Positions 23,024 through 35,039 of a stretch of DNA of 64,000 nucleotides are shown here, piece by piece. The stretch comes from Panax quinquefolius (lineage: Eukaryota; Streptophyta; Magnoliopsida; Apiales; Araliaceae): NCBI GenBank assembly GCA_020205615.1, contig CM035162.1:34932479-34996478 (forward strand). Reading direction: 5' to 3'. The translations under genes and the position numbers were made by a program. The notes beneath the pieces were generated by a model. The model saw nothing but the letters and a program-made list of their open reading frames with translations. It was not told the DNA's origin and did no database searches. Within the stretch, counting starts at the first letter, position 1, and each line of letters starts with the position of its first letter.

Positions 23024-23217
23024 GGTACCATTGTGATGTGCTATCCACAGTTGGTACATGAGTCACAGTTGGTATATATTTGTATCAAACTCACAACATA
23101 TGTGTTGTTGTATTTTGCACGACAATTGTAGTAATAAAGTTGTAGTTATTTTCTGAACCATGTATTTGGCGACTCAGAATAGGTTGGATGGATTGGACCT
23201 ATTTTGGGGGCGTCACA

Positions 23218-23550
23218 TTTGGTATCAGAGCTTAGGGATATGATCTTCGGCGGAGATCGGGGAATAGAACTAGGAATGGAGAGATGAGTAAATCTTTCGC
23301 TAGTGTGTCCTACCTAAGCTTATTTGTTGGTCAGTCATAATATCGGGATATTATGTGATATGTTAATTTGTTCAATTAACCCTTGTTTTAAAGCTGTATT
23401 CTAGAATGATATCTGAAATACAGGAGATGAGCAATGAAGAAATCATCACGAAAGGGAAGATGGAATCTGAAATGAAAACAAGATATTCTCAACTCTTTGA
23501 ATTATCAGGTACATAAATTTCGGGGACGAAATTTCATAAGGAGGGGAGAT
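23218..23550 (+). mobile_element. Array internal region 1 (333 bp)
   Basis: Begins with TGGTATCAGAGCTTAG (primer-binding site, 23220-23235) and ends with AAGGAGGGGAGAT (purine tract, 23538-23550). Between them are gag-leader-like sequence and a 36-codon ORF. Almost the whole gag-pol region has been deleted. It is exactly as long as the second internal region (27590-27922). Confidence 0.88.
23406..23516 (+). CDS. 36-codon ORF joining a gag-like start to the chromodomain tail
   Basis: ATG to TAA. The first residues lie where gag begins in the relatives. From about residue 19 the product (MESEMKTRYSQLFELSGT) is the last part of the chromovirus integrase chromodomain. It is therefore a deletion fusion product. 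The second copy at 27778-27888 has the same length and frame. There is no evidence that the peptide is made or useful; the reading frame may simply reflect youth of the duplication. Confidence 0.45.
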   Translation: MISEIQEMSNEEIITKGKMESEMKTRYSQLFELSGT

Positions 23551-23724
23551 TGCAAGACCCCGAATTTTATGAAATAAAAGTATTTAATTTTTCTTATAAT
23601 TACTATTCAGTAAATGGTTAAATTGATAAAAAATAAAGTTAAAGGTGCTATATGAATTGTTTTTCAAAATAAGCAAGTGGCTATAAAATACTTATTGTTG
23701 TCGGGGAATATTAATTTGGTCGTG

Positions 23725-23749
23725 GAATATTCTTTTATCGGGAATATCC
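23725..23749. promoter_or_regulatory. GNATATNC cluster in LTR 2
   Basis: GAATATTC (23725-23732) and GAATATCC (23742-23749). A third site just upstream has decayed to GAATATTA. Confidence 0.35.
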
Positions 23750-24933
23750 GTCAGCCAGGTGCGATCATTATGGGCCCCATAACTTGGAATAATTGTCGGA
23801 TGAAGAAAACGACAAGTTTGAGTTCTTATAAATAACGGCGTAATTATTCTTGTTAACACTTATTGGATTACACGGTGGTTAAAATACGATGTCTGGCGTT
23901 AGGTGCTTGTGATAGCATATACGGTATTGCACAATATTTTTGAATTATTGATTCTACGTGAAGACCTTTACTTTCGATAATTGTTACGATAATTCTTTGC
24001 TCAATATTTTATTTTATTGATTCAATAATTATTGCGTTGATATTTTATATTATTGTTGTTTCAATAATTGTCATTTGTCAATATTTTCCATTATCGGATC
24101 GATAATTCATATTATTTGAATAATATTATTAGATAGCATTATTGATGATGTCTAGAAAGTTACATCGAGGAGAGGTTTGGTAATCTAATTACTTGGCGCC
24201 CGATGAGGAGAAATCCTTATCGGAAAGTCCCTCTTTCACGGGAACCAACCTGGTTGTCATAATTGTGATTACGTAATATTATTTGTGAATAATTAATTAT
24301 TGATTTATATGATAAAGAAATATTTATTTGATGAAGATATAAATGATGGATTTATTTATGTGGTTATAAATGAAGGAATTAATGTTGAGGTATTTTATCG
24401 ATTATTTTGTCGGATTGAAGGTATTAAAAGATCAAATCGATTGTTCTTAAAACCCTATTAAGTGAGTTATAATTTTAATCCGACCATTGGATCGTTAGGA
24501 TTTTTTGGATATATTATACATATATTAGTCGAGTATATGTCCACAAATTTTGAACAGTTAAAATTAACGCGTGATTTGTTATGAATTTTAAGGAGTGTTA
24601 AAATCATCCGTTTGTGGGTTTTGGATATTTTACATGCGAATTTGGAAAAACTTAAAGCTACAAAGTTGTAGAAATTAGATTTAGTGTGGAATGGACATAA
24701 AATTCATATTTTTTGATAAAAGGGCTATTTATTATGAATTCTTGAAGTTTGGAAAATAAAATAATTTTATTAAAATTGGGTGGGACCCACTTTTGATTGG
24801 TGTTGAAAACATGTGCTAAAATTTTTGTTTAAGGGTGATGGCTGGTCTTGGTTGGTTTTGGTAGGTGTAGGAAAATAAAATAATAATATTATTTTATTAT
24901 TTTAGTCTCTTTTAGGCGTTAAGAGCATTTTCC

Positions 24934-24941
24934 TATAAATA
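24934..24941 (+). promoter_or_regulatory. LTR 2 TATA box
   Basis: TATAAATA after TTTTCC, matching the LTR 1 and LTR 3 positions. Confidence 0.6.
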
Positions 24942-26079
24942 TGCTTGCTTAAGTTAGAATTGAAAATCACACGAAATAAGTTTTCTTTCTCTCTATATTA
25001 TCGGCGTATTTTTGTGAGTATTTAGATACTTTGAGAGTTGCTTTATGCGGTCTGAAGTTTCCTTGACTTTATATTAGGTTAAAATCTTTCTCTTTTGAGG
25101 TAAGGGATTGTAAGCGTTATTATGTTTTTTCAGTTTTGTAATTTTTCTGACCCTCAAAAATTTTGAAAAAATTTGAAATGATAATTTGATGAGTTTTCTA
25201 GATTGTGTCCAAAATGGCAATTTTTGGATGTATAGATTAGGAGTTATGAATTTTGTGGGAAAAGGCTATTTTAAAAGTAAACCCTTATAACTCCTTGTGG
25301 TTAACTCCAAATTTGGTAAAATTTTTATTGGGAGTACATGTATATAATAGCAGTATACTCTGTAAATTTTGAAATTTTTGGACAAAAATACAGTTTATGA
25401 TAAATCTCTAAATATTCGGCTGTTTTAGTCATATTAAAAATAGTAAATGAATTTTAAAAATTCTGAGAAAAATATATGTTCAATATGGAACTATATTCTG
25501 CTAAATCCCAGAAAAGAAAATTTGTTTGTACTGATTTGATATTTTTCATGAAAATGGACTAGTTATGAGTAAATGAATTAAATATGTTATGTGAAGTAAG
25601 AAAATTAGAAAATAGGATTTTATGGCTTGAGAATCCTATATGAGGTATATGCAGATTTTTGACGAGGGTTTTGGTGATTGGTGATGAAATCTTATGAGTT
25701 TGAGATTTTAGGATGATTAAATGCATTATTTAGTAAAGTGTAAACAATTAAAATAAATTATTTATAAGTTTAAGAAATGTTATTCTTTCAATATCATTAT
25801 ACCAAAATATTAGTATGGATTTTATTGTGGAATTTCTACCTTTTTCATGTCGGGGTTACTATTCATGAATTACTATTCATGAGTTACTATTCACGACAAA
25901 ATTGGTTTCTTTTTCTGATTAAATTATCGTTGATTTATGAATCTTACTCTTGAAATTAAATGCAGTTATTGATCATATTATTTTTATTATGATATATAAC
26001 ATTTTTATAATCCTTGTGATGAAATTTCTCTTTGACTTGAGTGTAAAGATGGGTAGATTATTGGTATGATCGTGACTAT

Positions 26080-26400
26080 AGGTTTTCATTGGCCAGTAGT
26101 GCAAAGTTGAATTGTTGACTGGTATGATCATGACCATTGAATTTATAATTGAATATCTTTAGCTTAAGTGCAAAGGTGAATTAATCAACATGGTTATAAT
26201 TATTGTTTATATAAATTCAGAAATAATTATATATTTCTTTGAGATATTAATATCTTTGGCCGTAGTGCAAAGATGACATGTTGTTGAATATCTTTGGCCT
26301 GTAGTGCAAAGATGATCTGTTGTTGAATATCTTTAGCCAGTAGTGGAAAGATGATTGATTACCTAATGAATATCTTTGGCCCGTAGTGCAAAGATGAATT
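26080..26400 (+). repeat. Hairpin array 2 in LTR 2
   Basis: At least four regular units (from about 26250) with the stem ATCTTTG/CAAAGAT and loops GCCGTAGTG, GCCTGTAGTG, GCCAGTAGTG and GCCCGTAGTG, spaced about 40 bp. Confidence 0.75.
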
Positions 26401-27020
26401 TATTAGTATGATTATGAACATGAACTGTGATTTGGTATAACCATGATCTTTGATGTTTCAGGTAAAGATAGGTGATGAAAATTATCTTCGTCTTGGATGA
26501 GAAGAGGAATTTAGAACCACAATTATGATTAAGAGTTATTCACATGATTGTGGGCAGGAACTGTTTATTAATGTTACAGGGCTAAAACATTATTGGTGGA
26601 CTTTTAACATGGAGAAAATAATAGGCTTTATGGTCTATTTGACTCTTCTAATTGATTACTCGTTCCGCTGCAATTATGGTTGAAAAGTTTTATCATCTAT
26701 CATATGTTCTAAATCTCTGATTTATTACTGACGAAGGCTATTGATAATTTAATTATCTTTAGTCATGATATCCTTTACTGGGCTAGTTGTGCTCACTCTT
26801 TTGCTTCATAATTCCTTTCAGGTAATAAGAGTGTTGTCGGGTCGTGCGGGGATAACAGGGGAATAGAACGGTGGTCTATAGCTGTTGAGGTTCTCCCTAA
26901 ATAGTATGAAAATAATTTTATTGAGAACTTTAGACAAGTATGTCGTATTGTATACGTCATTTGATATTTAATTTTGGTGAACCGAATAGGGTGAGGTGAA
27001 CCCAACTTTGGAAAGGTGTT

Positions 27021-27260
27021 TTGCCACTATCATACATGATGTCTAATGACATACAACCTCGTGTTATCATAAGACATGGTTGTGCACATCCACTTGCTGA
27101 GTATATCTATGAGCATTACCTATATGATCTTGGAGTTTGGTTGAAATATAATTTTCAATTGCAGATAGTGGAGATAGTGATATGTCAAGAGAAGACTCAC
27201 CATTGGAAAGAACATGATAGTAATATTCTCGTTTTTTCTTTTGGGGGTCTATTAGGTTGA
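27021..27260 (+). pseudogene. LTR-borne ORF, broken copy in LTR 2
   Basis: Same start as the 122-codon ORF, but a frameshift in the T/G-rich stretch near 27230-27245 ends it at 79 codons. Homologous sequence continues to about 27390. Confidence 0.45.
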
Positions 27261-27589
27261 CCAAGGATAATTACGTGGGCATATGATATCTATCATAACC
27301 TAAACACACGGCCTCCCATATGCGCGAGTTTTTCTTGAGCACTTCCCAAAGATTTTAATTTCTAAAACAGTTATTGACTGTACCTTTATGTGTAAGGTGC
27401 CATTGTGACGTGCTATCCACAGTTGGGACATGAGTCACAGTTGGTATATATTTGTATCAAACTCATAACATATGTGTTATTGTATTTTGCACAATAATTG
27501 TAGTAATAAAGTTGTAGTTGTTTTCTGTACCATGTATTTGGCGACTCAGAATAGGTTGGATGGATTGGACCTATTTTGGGGGCATCACA

Positions 27590-27922
27590 TTTGGTATCAG
27601 AGCTTAGAGATATGATCTCTGGCAGAGATCGGGGAATAGAACTAGGAGGGGAGAGATGAGTAAATCTTTCGCTAGTGTGTCCTACCTAAGCTTATTTGTT
27701 GGTCAGTCATAATATCGGGATATTATGTGATATGTTAATTTGTTCAATTAACCCTTGTTTTAAAGCTGTATTCTAGAATGATATCTGAAATACAGGAGAT
27801 GGGCAATGGAAAAATCATGATGACAGGGAAGATGAAATCTGAAATGAAAGCAAGGTATTCTCAACTCTTTGAATTATCAGGTACGTAAATTTCGGGGACG
27901 AAATTTCATAAGGAGGGGAGAT
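27590..27922 (+). mobile_element. Array internal region 2 (333 bp)
   Basis: Same structure and length as 23218-23550: TGGTATCAGAGCTTAG at the left end, AAGGAGGGGAGAT at the right. Confidence 0.88.
27778..27888 (+). CDS. 36-codon ORF, second copy
   Basis: Same ATG and TAA as 23406-23516. It differs at several codons (for example ..GNGKIMMTGKMKSE..) with no frame change. It carries the same chromodomain tail RYSQLFELSGT. Confidence 0.45.
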   Translation: MISEIQEMGNGKIMMTGKMKSEMKARYSQLFELSGT

Positions 27923-28077
27923 TGTAAGATCTCGAATTTTATGAAATAAAAATATTAAATTTTTCTTATAATTACTATTCAGTAAATGGTTAAATTGGTA
28001 AAAAGCAAAGTTAAAGGTGCTATATGATTTTTTTTTCAAAATAAGCATGTGGCTATAAAATACTTATTGTTATCAGG

Positions 28078-28122
28078 GAATATTCATTTGGTCGTGGAAT
28101 ATTCTTTACGTTTTGAATATCC
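28078..28122. promoter_or_regulatory. GNATATNC triple cluster in LTR 3
   Basis: GAATATTC (28078-28085), GAATATTC (28097-28104) and GAATATCC (28115-28122): three matches in 45 bp, spaced 18-19 bp start to start. Confidence 0.4.
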
Positions 28123-28948
28123 GTCTAACAAAGACCGATCATTTATGGGCCCCATAATGAATAACTATCGGATTAAGAAAGCAACATAGTTTGAGTTTTT
28201 TAAATGACGATGTAATTATTCTGAATTAATCTTGTTGGATTACACGGTGGTTAAAATCTGATGTCTGGCGCGCAGGTGCACCGCGATGGCACGGTATTAT
28301 TACAGATTTTTGAATTATTGATTCTTACGTGAAGAAGACACTTTTCGATAATAATTATTACAACGAATTCTTTGTTCAATATTTTTTTATTGATTCAATA
28401 ATTAATGCGTTGATATTTTATATTATTGTTGTTTGATAATTGTCAACTTTACAAAGATTTCCCATTATCGGATCAATAATTCATATTATTTGTAAGGCCC
28501 CAACTTTTATAAATAAAGATGAATTTTCTATAAATATCATTTTTGAATATTATGGAGTAAATTTGATATAATGTTATAGTTGTGGGTAATATTTATAAAT
28601 TTTACAAAAATCATGAGTTGTTATATAATATTCGATTGGTTCAGGGGAATATTCGTTTTAACGAGGAATATTAAATAACTGATACAATCATTGGTGGACC
28701 CCAAACGGAATTATTATCGGATTGAAAAAAACGACAAAAATACTTTATGAAAATAACGACGGAAGTTTTACCGATTAATCTTTGTTGAACTACTCGTTAG
28801 TAAAGTAATCTGATGTCTGGCGTGATTGCATAGTAGCAATACCAAGGTATTGATTATTAATGTTTACGTGAGAAGTCACTCAATTTTTTTCTTATTAGTT
28901 GGACCCCCATTTACCTATTTTTCAAAATAATCGGTAGGAAGCTATTCA

Positions 28949-28993
<45 letters not shown>

Positions 28994-29081
28994 TTTGATT
29001 TAGATGTTGGTGAAGAGGAAGTATTTTTTTATTATATATATATGTTAGTGGATTTTGGTGGAGTTTTTTGAAATGGGGATC

Positions 29082-31560
29082 TGTGAGCCCAAAATTAGGT
29101 ATACATCACCCATCTTGGGTGCCCACTTACATAGTGCAATTTAAATACAACTTATTAACATAAGCGTAGCGTATCGTATATTAGGTATATACATCACCCA
29201 TTGCAATCGACATAAGCGTGAGTTTAAATACAAATATAAATCTACTAGATATTATCTGAAAACTCGAACAAAAAGTCCTCATTACAATTATTATCACACT
29301 ATTTCACGAGAATAGTGAGGACTACTAATCTTATCTTGGGACCATCACTCGTTTCCCAGGCTAGTCCCCGGCTATATTCTCATTTCTGAAGAAACGGTGA
29401 AAGAAAGGGTGAGCTCAACTAGCCCGATAAGAAATATTATGACTAAGATAATGCAAAATAAATTATCAATAGTCTTGACAATGTTAAGCGATAAAATACA
29501 ATAGACAACCGGTTTAAGCTGCGGTGAATATCGATCCATTAAAAAAGTCAGTAGAAAATAAAATCTACTATCTTTTATGATTTTAAAGGTTTTTCATCAA
29601 CATTATAAATGAGACTCGACTTTAATAAATAATCCACATCATCGAATCACCCACACTTTTCTGACGAGGATATTCTTTAGTATCACGATCCACATTATTC
29701 ACCCTTTCTGACGAGAATAGTTGTGTATTCATTAATAGTCATGATCATACCAACAAGCATCCATCGATGCACTCTGACCCGAGAGATTTTTTTTTTTACA
29801 CATCATTTGTAACATTACGGTCGTGATTACATAGAATAATCCACAGTCGTAATCATACCAAGTCCATCCATGCTCTACGAACCCACGAGATGACTTTAAA
29901 AAAATAAAAATGAGGATGATGACAATGATATAAGAATTGATAAAACAAGTTCAAAATTATTTTATCCGAGAATTTTTAACGTCAATTTATCGACATGATC
30001 TTCTTTTGTAGAGTAAAATTCAAGAATGATCGGAAGAATATTTCCATGAAAAGATCTTTGGATGAAGCGCGAATATCGAGGATATTCTACTAATTTCATG
30101 GAGTATAGAAGTCAAGTTTTAACTTATTTGGGTATAATAAAGAATGGAATAACAAAAGAAATCACCGTGCATGCGGTGCTTGCGCATGAGGCGAGTTATT
30201 CAGCGAGAATAATAATAAACGGAACGGTCGGTGAAATTCACAAAAGCGGGGATGTTCAACGAGAATAATAAAGATGGAACCCGGTCCGGTGTAAAACACG
30301 AGATAGGATATTCAGCGAGAATGATAAAAAGCGGAACCCGGTCGGTGTAAAACACCGCAGAGCGGATGTTCCAACGAATAATAATAAAAAAGCGGAACCG
30401 GTCGGTGTAAAACACACCTGACGGGGATGTTCAGCGAGAATAATAATAAAAAGCGGAACCGGTCGGGTGTAAAACACACGACGAGGATGTTCAACGAGAA
30501 TAATAGAAGAATGTCACCAAGTATAGGGTGAAGCCGCGTATCTGAGTTATTCAACGAGAATAATAAGCGATGGAATAACATAAGGATTTCACAGTATAGG
30601 GTATCTGGCGTATCTGAGTTATGTATAGGGTATGCCACTTTTACGAGTTATTCAATGAAATAATAGTGAATGGAATAACGAAAGTTCTCTTGAAGAAAAG
30701 AATAACACCCCTACTAGTAAAAAAATTCGAATATAGAAGTAGTGAAGTAGCGAGAATACTCTTCTTCTTTATAACTTTCTCTCTATAAACTTCTCTATAA
30801 TTCTCTCTCTAGAGTTTGATGAATTAAAAGAAAATAATGAAGGAATGAGCTTATTTATAGGAAAATGGAATGCATAGTAACTAATCCATGAGCGGTCCAG
30901 ATTGATTTACTTTAATCGGCGGTCCATATTTAAAAGCAAAATCTTTTAAATAAAATATAATATATTCTATTTATATAAAAACATTTTACTATGCAAACAA
31001 CTATCAAAAACATCTATATGCGTAATAAAATATAATATATTTTATTTATAAAATAACTTTAATAAAGTATTACATTTTATATAAAAGATGTTTACATTTT
31101 ATTACGTTAATAATCTGAATAAAACAAAAGCGTCGTTATCATTATAATAATTCATATTATTAATCGTGATAATGGAATCAAACTAAGTGACTTCTCACAT
31201 AAGCATCGATAATCAATCTGGTGTCTTTATTGTGCGACCACATTATTCTTGTACTTTTACTACTGAGTAGTTCAGCGATGTCAGCGGTAAAACTTCCGCC
31301 GTTATTTCAATAAAATATTTTTGTCTTTTTCTCGATCAAATGATAATTACATTTGTGGGGTCCACCATGATTGGTAGTTATGCGAATATTCCTGCTAAGC
31401 CAGAATATTCCCAGACCAATCGAATATAATATAACCACTTGTATACTTTGCAAAATTTATAAATATTACCCACTATAACATTATATCAAATTATTCCATA
31501 ATATTCAAAAATAATATTTATAGAAAATTCATCTTTATTTATAAAAGCTGGGGTCTTCTG
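29082..31560 (-). repeat. Inverted chromovirus 3' LTR
   Basis: Starts TGTGAGCCCAAAATTAGG and ends GGGGTCTTCTGA, facing the RNase H/integrase side. It contains degraded hairpin arrays 1 (about 30120-30690, minus orientation) and 2 (about 29640-29900), in which the CACTACGGGCC loop is replaced by CTGAC-type sequence. Confidence 0.82.
30120..30690 (-). repeat. Hairpin array 1, inverted copy
   Basis: Repeated AATAATAATAAANCGGAACNGGTCGGTG(T/A)AAAACAC units of about 60-70 bp, the reverse complement of the array at 13490-13980. Minus-strand ORFs running through it are repeat artefacts. The sister copy is at 37400-37960. Confidence 0.7.
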
Positions 31561-31860
31561 ACCTCCCTTAACATGAAATTTAAGCCCTCGAAATTAGAAT
31601 GCGTTACACGGTATGTCGAAGAGGTAAGGATACCTTGATTTCATTTGATTCTAACTCCCAGTCATTTCCTCGACATCGTGGTTCTCCCACAAAACTTTGA
31701 CTTGAGGTATAACCTTGGGCGTAGAATATGTTCCTTCTTATCAAAATTTGAGCAGGAACCTCTTAATATACGTCAAATCTTCCATATTTAAATCGGTTCT
31801 AACTTCGATAATATGGTTGGGTCTTTCACATATTTACGTAACATGGATATGTGAAAAGCG

Positions 31861-32700
31861 TTATGAACACGAGACGTATTTGGCGATAAAAGCGAGTCTA
31901 TAGGCCACGATTCCTACTCGATCGAGGATTAAAATGGGCCAGATGAATCGAGGATTAAGTTTCCCTCTCTTTCCAAATCTTGTAACTCCTTTCCATGGAG
32001 CGACTTTTAACAACACATGATCTCTATATTGAATTCCACGTCCTTTCGATGAAGATCGGCATAACTCTTTTATCGATTTTGTGAGGTTTTTATCGTTGTC
32101 GGATCGTTTGAATCTTTTAAAAGTAGTCATACGTACCAACTCGGTCCCCAACAACGTTGCTTCACCCACCTCATCCCGCATCTTCTTGGAAGCGACACTT
32201 TCTTCCATCTGGCGCTTGAATGGAGCCATGCGATACTTGCTTGATAAGCTGTTGTTGTAGGAAAACTCCACGATGGTAAAAACTTGTCCCAACTCCTTGA
32301 AATCAAGAACCACGAGTCTTAATAGATCTTGAGAGTTTGAATAGTCCTCTCCATTGTCCGTCCAATCAAATGCGAGGATGATATCTTAGAGCTAAATCGT
32401 GAAGTCCGTGCCCATAGCTTTTTGCAAACTAACCCAAAATCGTGAAGTGAATCTTGGGTCTCGATCGAAACTATGGATCTGGCGCATACCATGCGATCTT
32501 ACAATCTCGTTTATGTATGTCTGAGCAAGGCGTTCAAGTGTATAAGTTTCTCGTGTCGGTAAGAAATGAAGCGGACTTGGTCGATCTATCAACAATGACC
32601 CAAATCGCATCGATGCCTTGAGAAACCTTAGGAAGGCCGTGCTTGAAATCCATGGTAATGTGCTCCCACTTCCATTACGGAATTTCAAGTGGTTCGCTGA
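31861..32700 (-). pseudogene. Integrase remnants (core and C-terminus)
   Basis: 32392-32688 shows the core ([21 protein letters not shown], then [19 protein letters not shown]). 31861-32313 carries the C-terminal part with GKRGKLNPRF and a GPY/F-like motif (WPILILDRVG). The frames are joined by frameshifts. The chromodomain end lies at about 31600-31860 with further breaks. Confidence 0.8.
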
Positions 32701-33608
32701 TGGACCTTTTGGTACTTGATGCTCCGCTTTAACTTCGTTGACAAGTTAGACACCTTGAGATAAGCAGTATCTATCTCTCTCTTCGTATTGCTCCACCAAA
32801 ATGTATGGCGAATATCATGATACATTTGGTACTCCCGAGATGGATTGCAAATGGTGTGTTGTGCGCCTCCATCGTGATATTATACTTTAAATCGAGTCGT
32901 TAGGAACACAAAGTGCAGAGTTGACTCGAAGTATTCCTTCTTCATCGATTCTTGCTTAGGCGTAGCACCCTCTTGCACTTTCTTTTTCATACGCGCATCG
33001 GCTCCAGTGCAGTAGCTTGGCGACTTTAACTTTATCGATTAAAGTCGGTTCTACTTTCGTATATTTGCTATCATCACATGCGTCCACAGGTCTTTAACTC
33101 TATCTCCATCCTTTGCAAGTCACACAAAATGGGCCTTTGTGTTGACAATAACGCTTTTCGTGCTTGCATACGATCTTACACTCGATCATCGGCTACCACG
33201 TTAAACTTTTCGAGGATGGTATTGGATGGTATGATCATAATCTTTCAACAGTTCAAGCCAGCGTCGTTTATCGCGTGTTGAGTTCCTTTTGAGTGAAGAA
33301 ATATTTGAGGCTTTTATGATCAAGTAAAGATCTCCACTTTCTCCCCATCTGAGTAATGCCTCCAAATTTTAAGTCAAAAACAACATTTGCCTCTCGGATC
33401 ATGAGTAGGATAATTCCTCTCATATTCTTTGAGTTGTCGCGAGGCATAAACTATAACTTTTCCATGTTGCATAAGAACACATCCCAACCCTTTGCTCGAA
33501 GCATCACTTTGTAGATGACAAATCCTCAAGGCGAATGGTATTGTCGAGCAGCAGTCTTTGAAATAAGTCTCTTCTTGAGTTCTTGAAAACTCTTCTCACA
33601 TTCTTCGC
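32701..33608 (-). pseudogene. RNase H and integrase zinc-finger remnants
   Basis: By comparison with 17711-18707, this stretch holds the HHCC zinc-binding domain (about 32735-32960) and RNase H (about 33100-33560) on the minus strand, in several frames with many indels. The plus-strand ORF at 33078-33281 is antisense and not a gene. Confidence 0.65.
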
Positions 33609-34540
33609 TCAATAGAACTTTGTATCTTTTGGTCGGTTTGAGTCGATGGAGTAGCGATTAGAAAAATCCTTCCACGAATCTCCGATAATAACCAATAAGC
33701 AAGAAAGCTCGTACTTGATCATTTGATTTAGGTTGTTCCCGACTTTGAATAAGCTTGATCTTTCTTGGGTCAGCGGATATTCCATGACTTGATACCCGTG
33801 CCCAAGAATGCTACTTCTTGACCGAAACTTCGCATTTCTTGACTTGGCATAAAGCTTATATTCACGAAGCTTTTGGAGTGTCGACCTCAAGTGTTGCTCA
33901 TGATCTTCACGGCTTTTGGAATAAATAAGGATGTCATCAATAAAGGCGACCACAAAGTGATCTAAATATTCCTTGAATACTCGGTTCATCATATCCATGA
34001 AAGCGGCGGGGCATTAGTCGATCGAAAGGACATGACTAGGAATTCATAATGCCGTCTGGGAGTTACGGCCGTCTCTTTGGAATGTCGTGATTCTAATCTT
34101 GATTGGTGATATCAGGACGAAGATCGATCTTTGAAAAGAATTTGGCTCCTTGCTGTTGGTCAAGCGGTCATCAATACGTGGCAATGGATACCTATTTTGA
34201 TGGTGACATGATTGACTCCAGATAATCAATCTGAAATCGCATACTCCCATCTTTCTTCTTCACGAATAGAGCAGGGCACCCCGAGGAAAATCTTAGGGCG
34301 AATAAAGCCCGATGTCTAACAATTCCTGCGGTTGGGTCTTTAACTCACGAAGTTCAATAGGAGCCATTCGATATGGGGCTTTGGAAATAGGTTTTTGTAC
34401 CGAGTTCGAAGTCGATACAAAATTCAATTTCACGCTCTGGAGGTAGGCGGGGGAAGTTCTTGAGGGGAATCGTCGGAAATTTATTAACAATAGAAATATC
34501 GCTCAAAAGCGGCGTATTTTGTTTAAATCGTGACATGAGC
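33609..34540 (-). pseudogene. Reverse transcriptase remnants
   Basis: 33609-33998 contains the palm with the FIDDILIYS catalytic motif. 34044-34250 and 34293-34536 contain the fingers region ([35 protein letters not shown]) in two frames. Clear Ty3/gypsy polymerase, inactive. Confidence 0.82.
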
Positions 34541-34983
34541 TAAGAAAGCTTGACATCCATTTTTCAATAAGCGAATAGCTTTATGGCTTGAGATGGCCGT
34601 GATTGATTTTAATGGTTTGGTCGTTTGAATTAGCATAATAGGTTGATTAGGAATATGAAAGCTATGACACTTACGAAAACAATCGATTTTTGCATGATAA
34701 GTAGTTAACGATCAATCCACAGAATCACGTCAAATCAAGTATTTTTAATGAAATAAGATCGACGGGTAATGTGAAGTGCAATTTGAACCAAACAAGACTT
34801 ATAAGCGATGGATGTAATGAAGGTTTCTCCCAGCGGAGTTTCCACAGATAAATCGAAGTCTAATTTCTCGGTCAAATTTAATCGATGGCGCAAGTAGGAG
34901 AAATAAAAGAATGGGTAGAACCAGGTATCAAATAAAGTGTAGACTTCATTAGAGTTTATGATAAGCTTACGTGATGACCTCAT
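34541..34983 (-). pseudogene. Aspartic protease remnant
   Basis: VYTLFDT is followed by a frame change, so DTGS is destroyed. LDFDLSVETPLGETFITS matches the plus-strand element's protease. The ILGIDWL region (about 34700-34740) is also disrupted. Confidence 0.75.
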
Positions 34984-35039
34984 TCGGGTTCCTTGCTCTC
35001 TGGGAGGTCACAACAAACGCTCTCCCTTGCCTTCTTGGT

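Larger units (their letters stand above)
5063..23217 (+). repeat. Array LTR 1 (interrupted twice)
   Basis: The LTR pieces are 5063-6723, 11088-12495 and 22218-23217, net about 4069 bp. The breaks carry a solo LTR (6724-11082) and a chromovirus (12496-22212). Sequence on either side of both breaks is continuous in LTR 2 (near 25205 and 26581), which proves the insertions. A TATA box (TATAAATA) is at 6447-6454, and the end is GGGGGCGTCACA. Confidence 0.9.
23551..27589 (+). repeat. Array LTR 2, uninterrupted (4.04 kb)
   Basis: The only unbroken giant LTR, TGCAAGACC...GGGGGCATCACA. Order of parts: GNATATNC cluster (23725-23749), TATA box (24934-24941), short tandem repeat (25856-25895), hairpin array 2 (26080-26400), broken ORF (27021-27260), terminal GGGGGC. 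It is the reference for defining the breaks in LTR 1 and LTR 3. Confidence 0.9.

Noticed and set aside
28952..28990. Long (AT)n tract as an origin or matrix attachment site
   Set aside because: Simple microsatellites recur in these LTRs (12967, 20275), so nothing beyond a repeat can be supported.
30200..30638. Minus-strand ORFs with FYTDRFRF-type repeats (also 37424-37775)
   Set aside because: They run through hairpin array 1 in all frames and are produced by the tandem DNA repeat.
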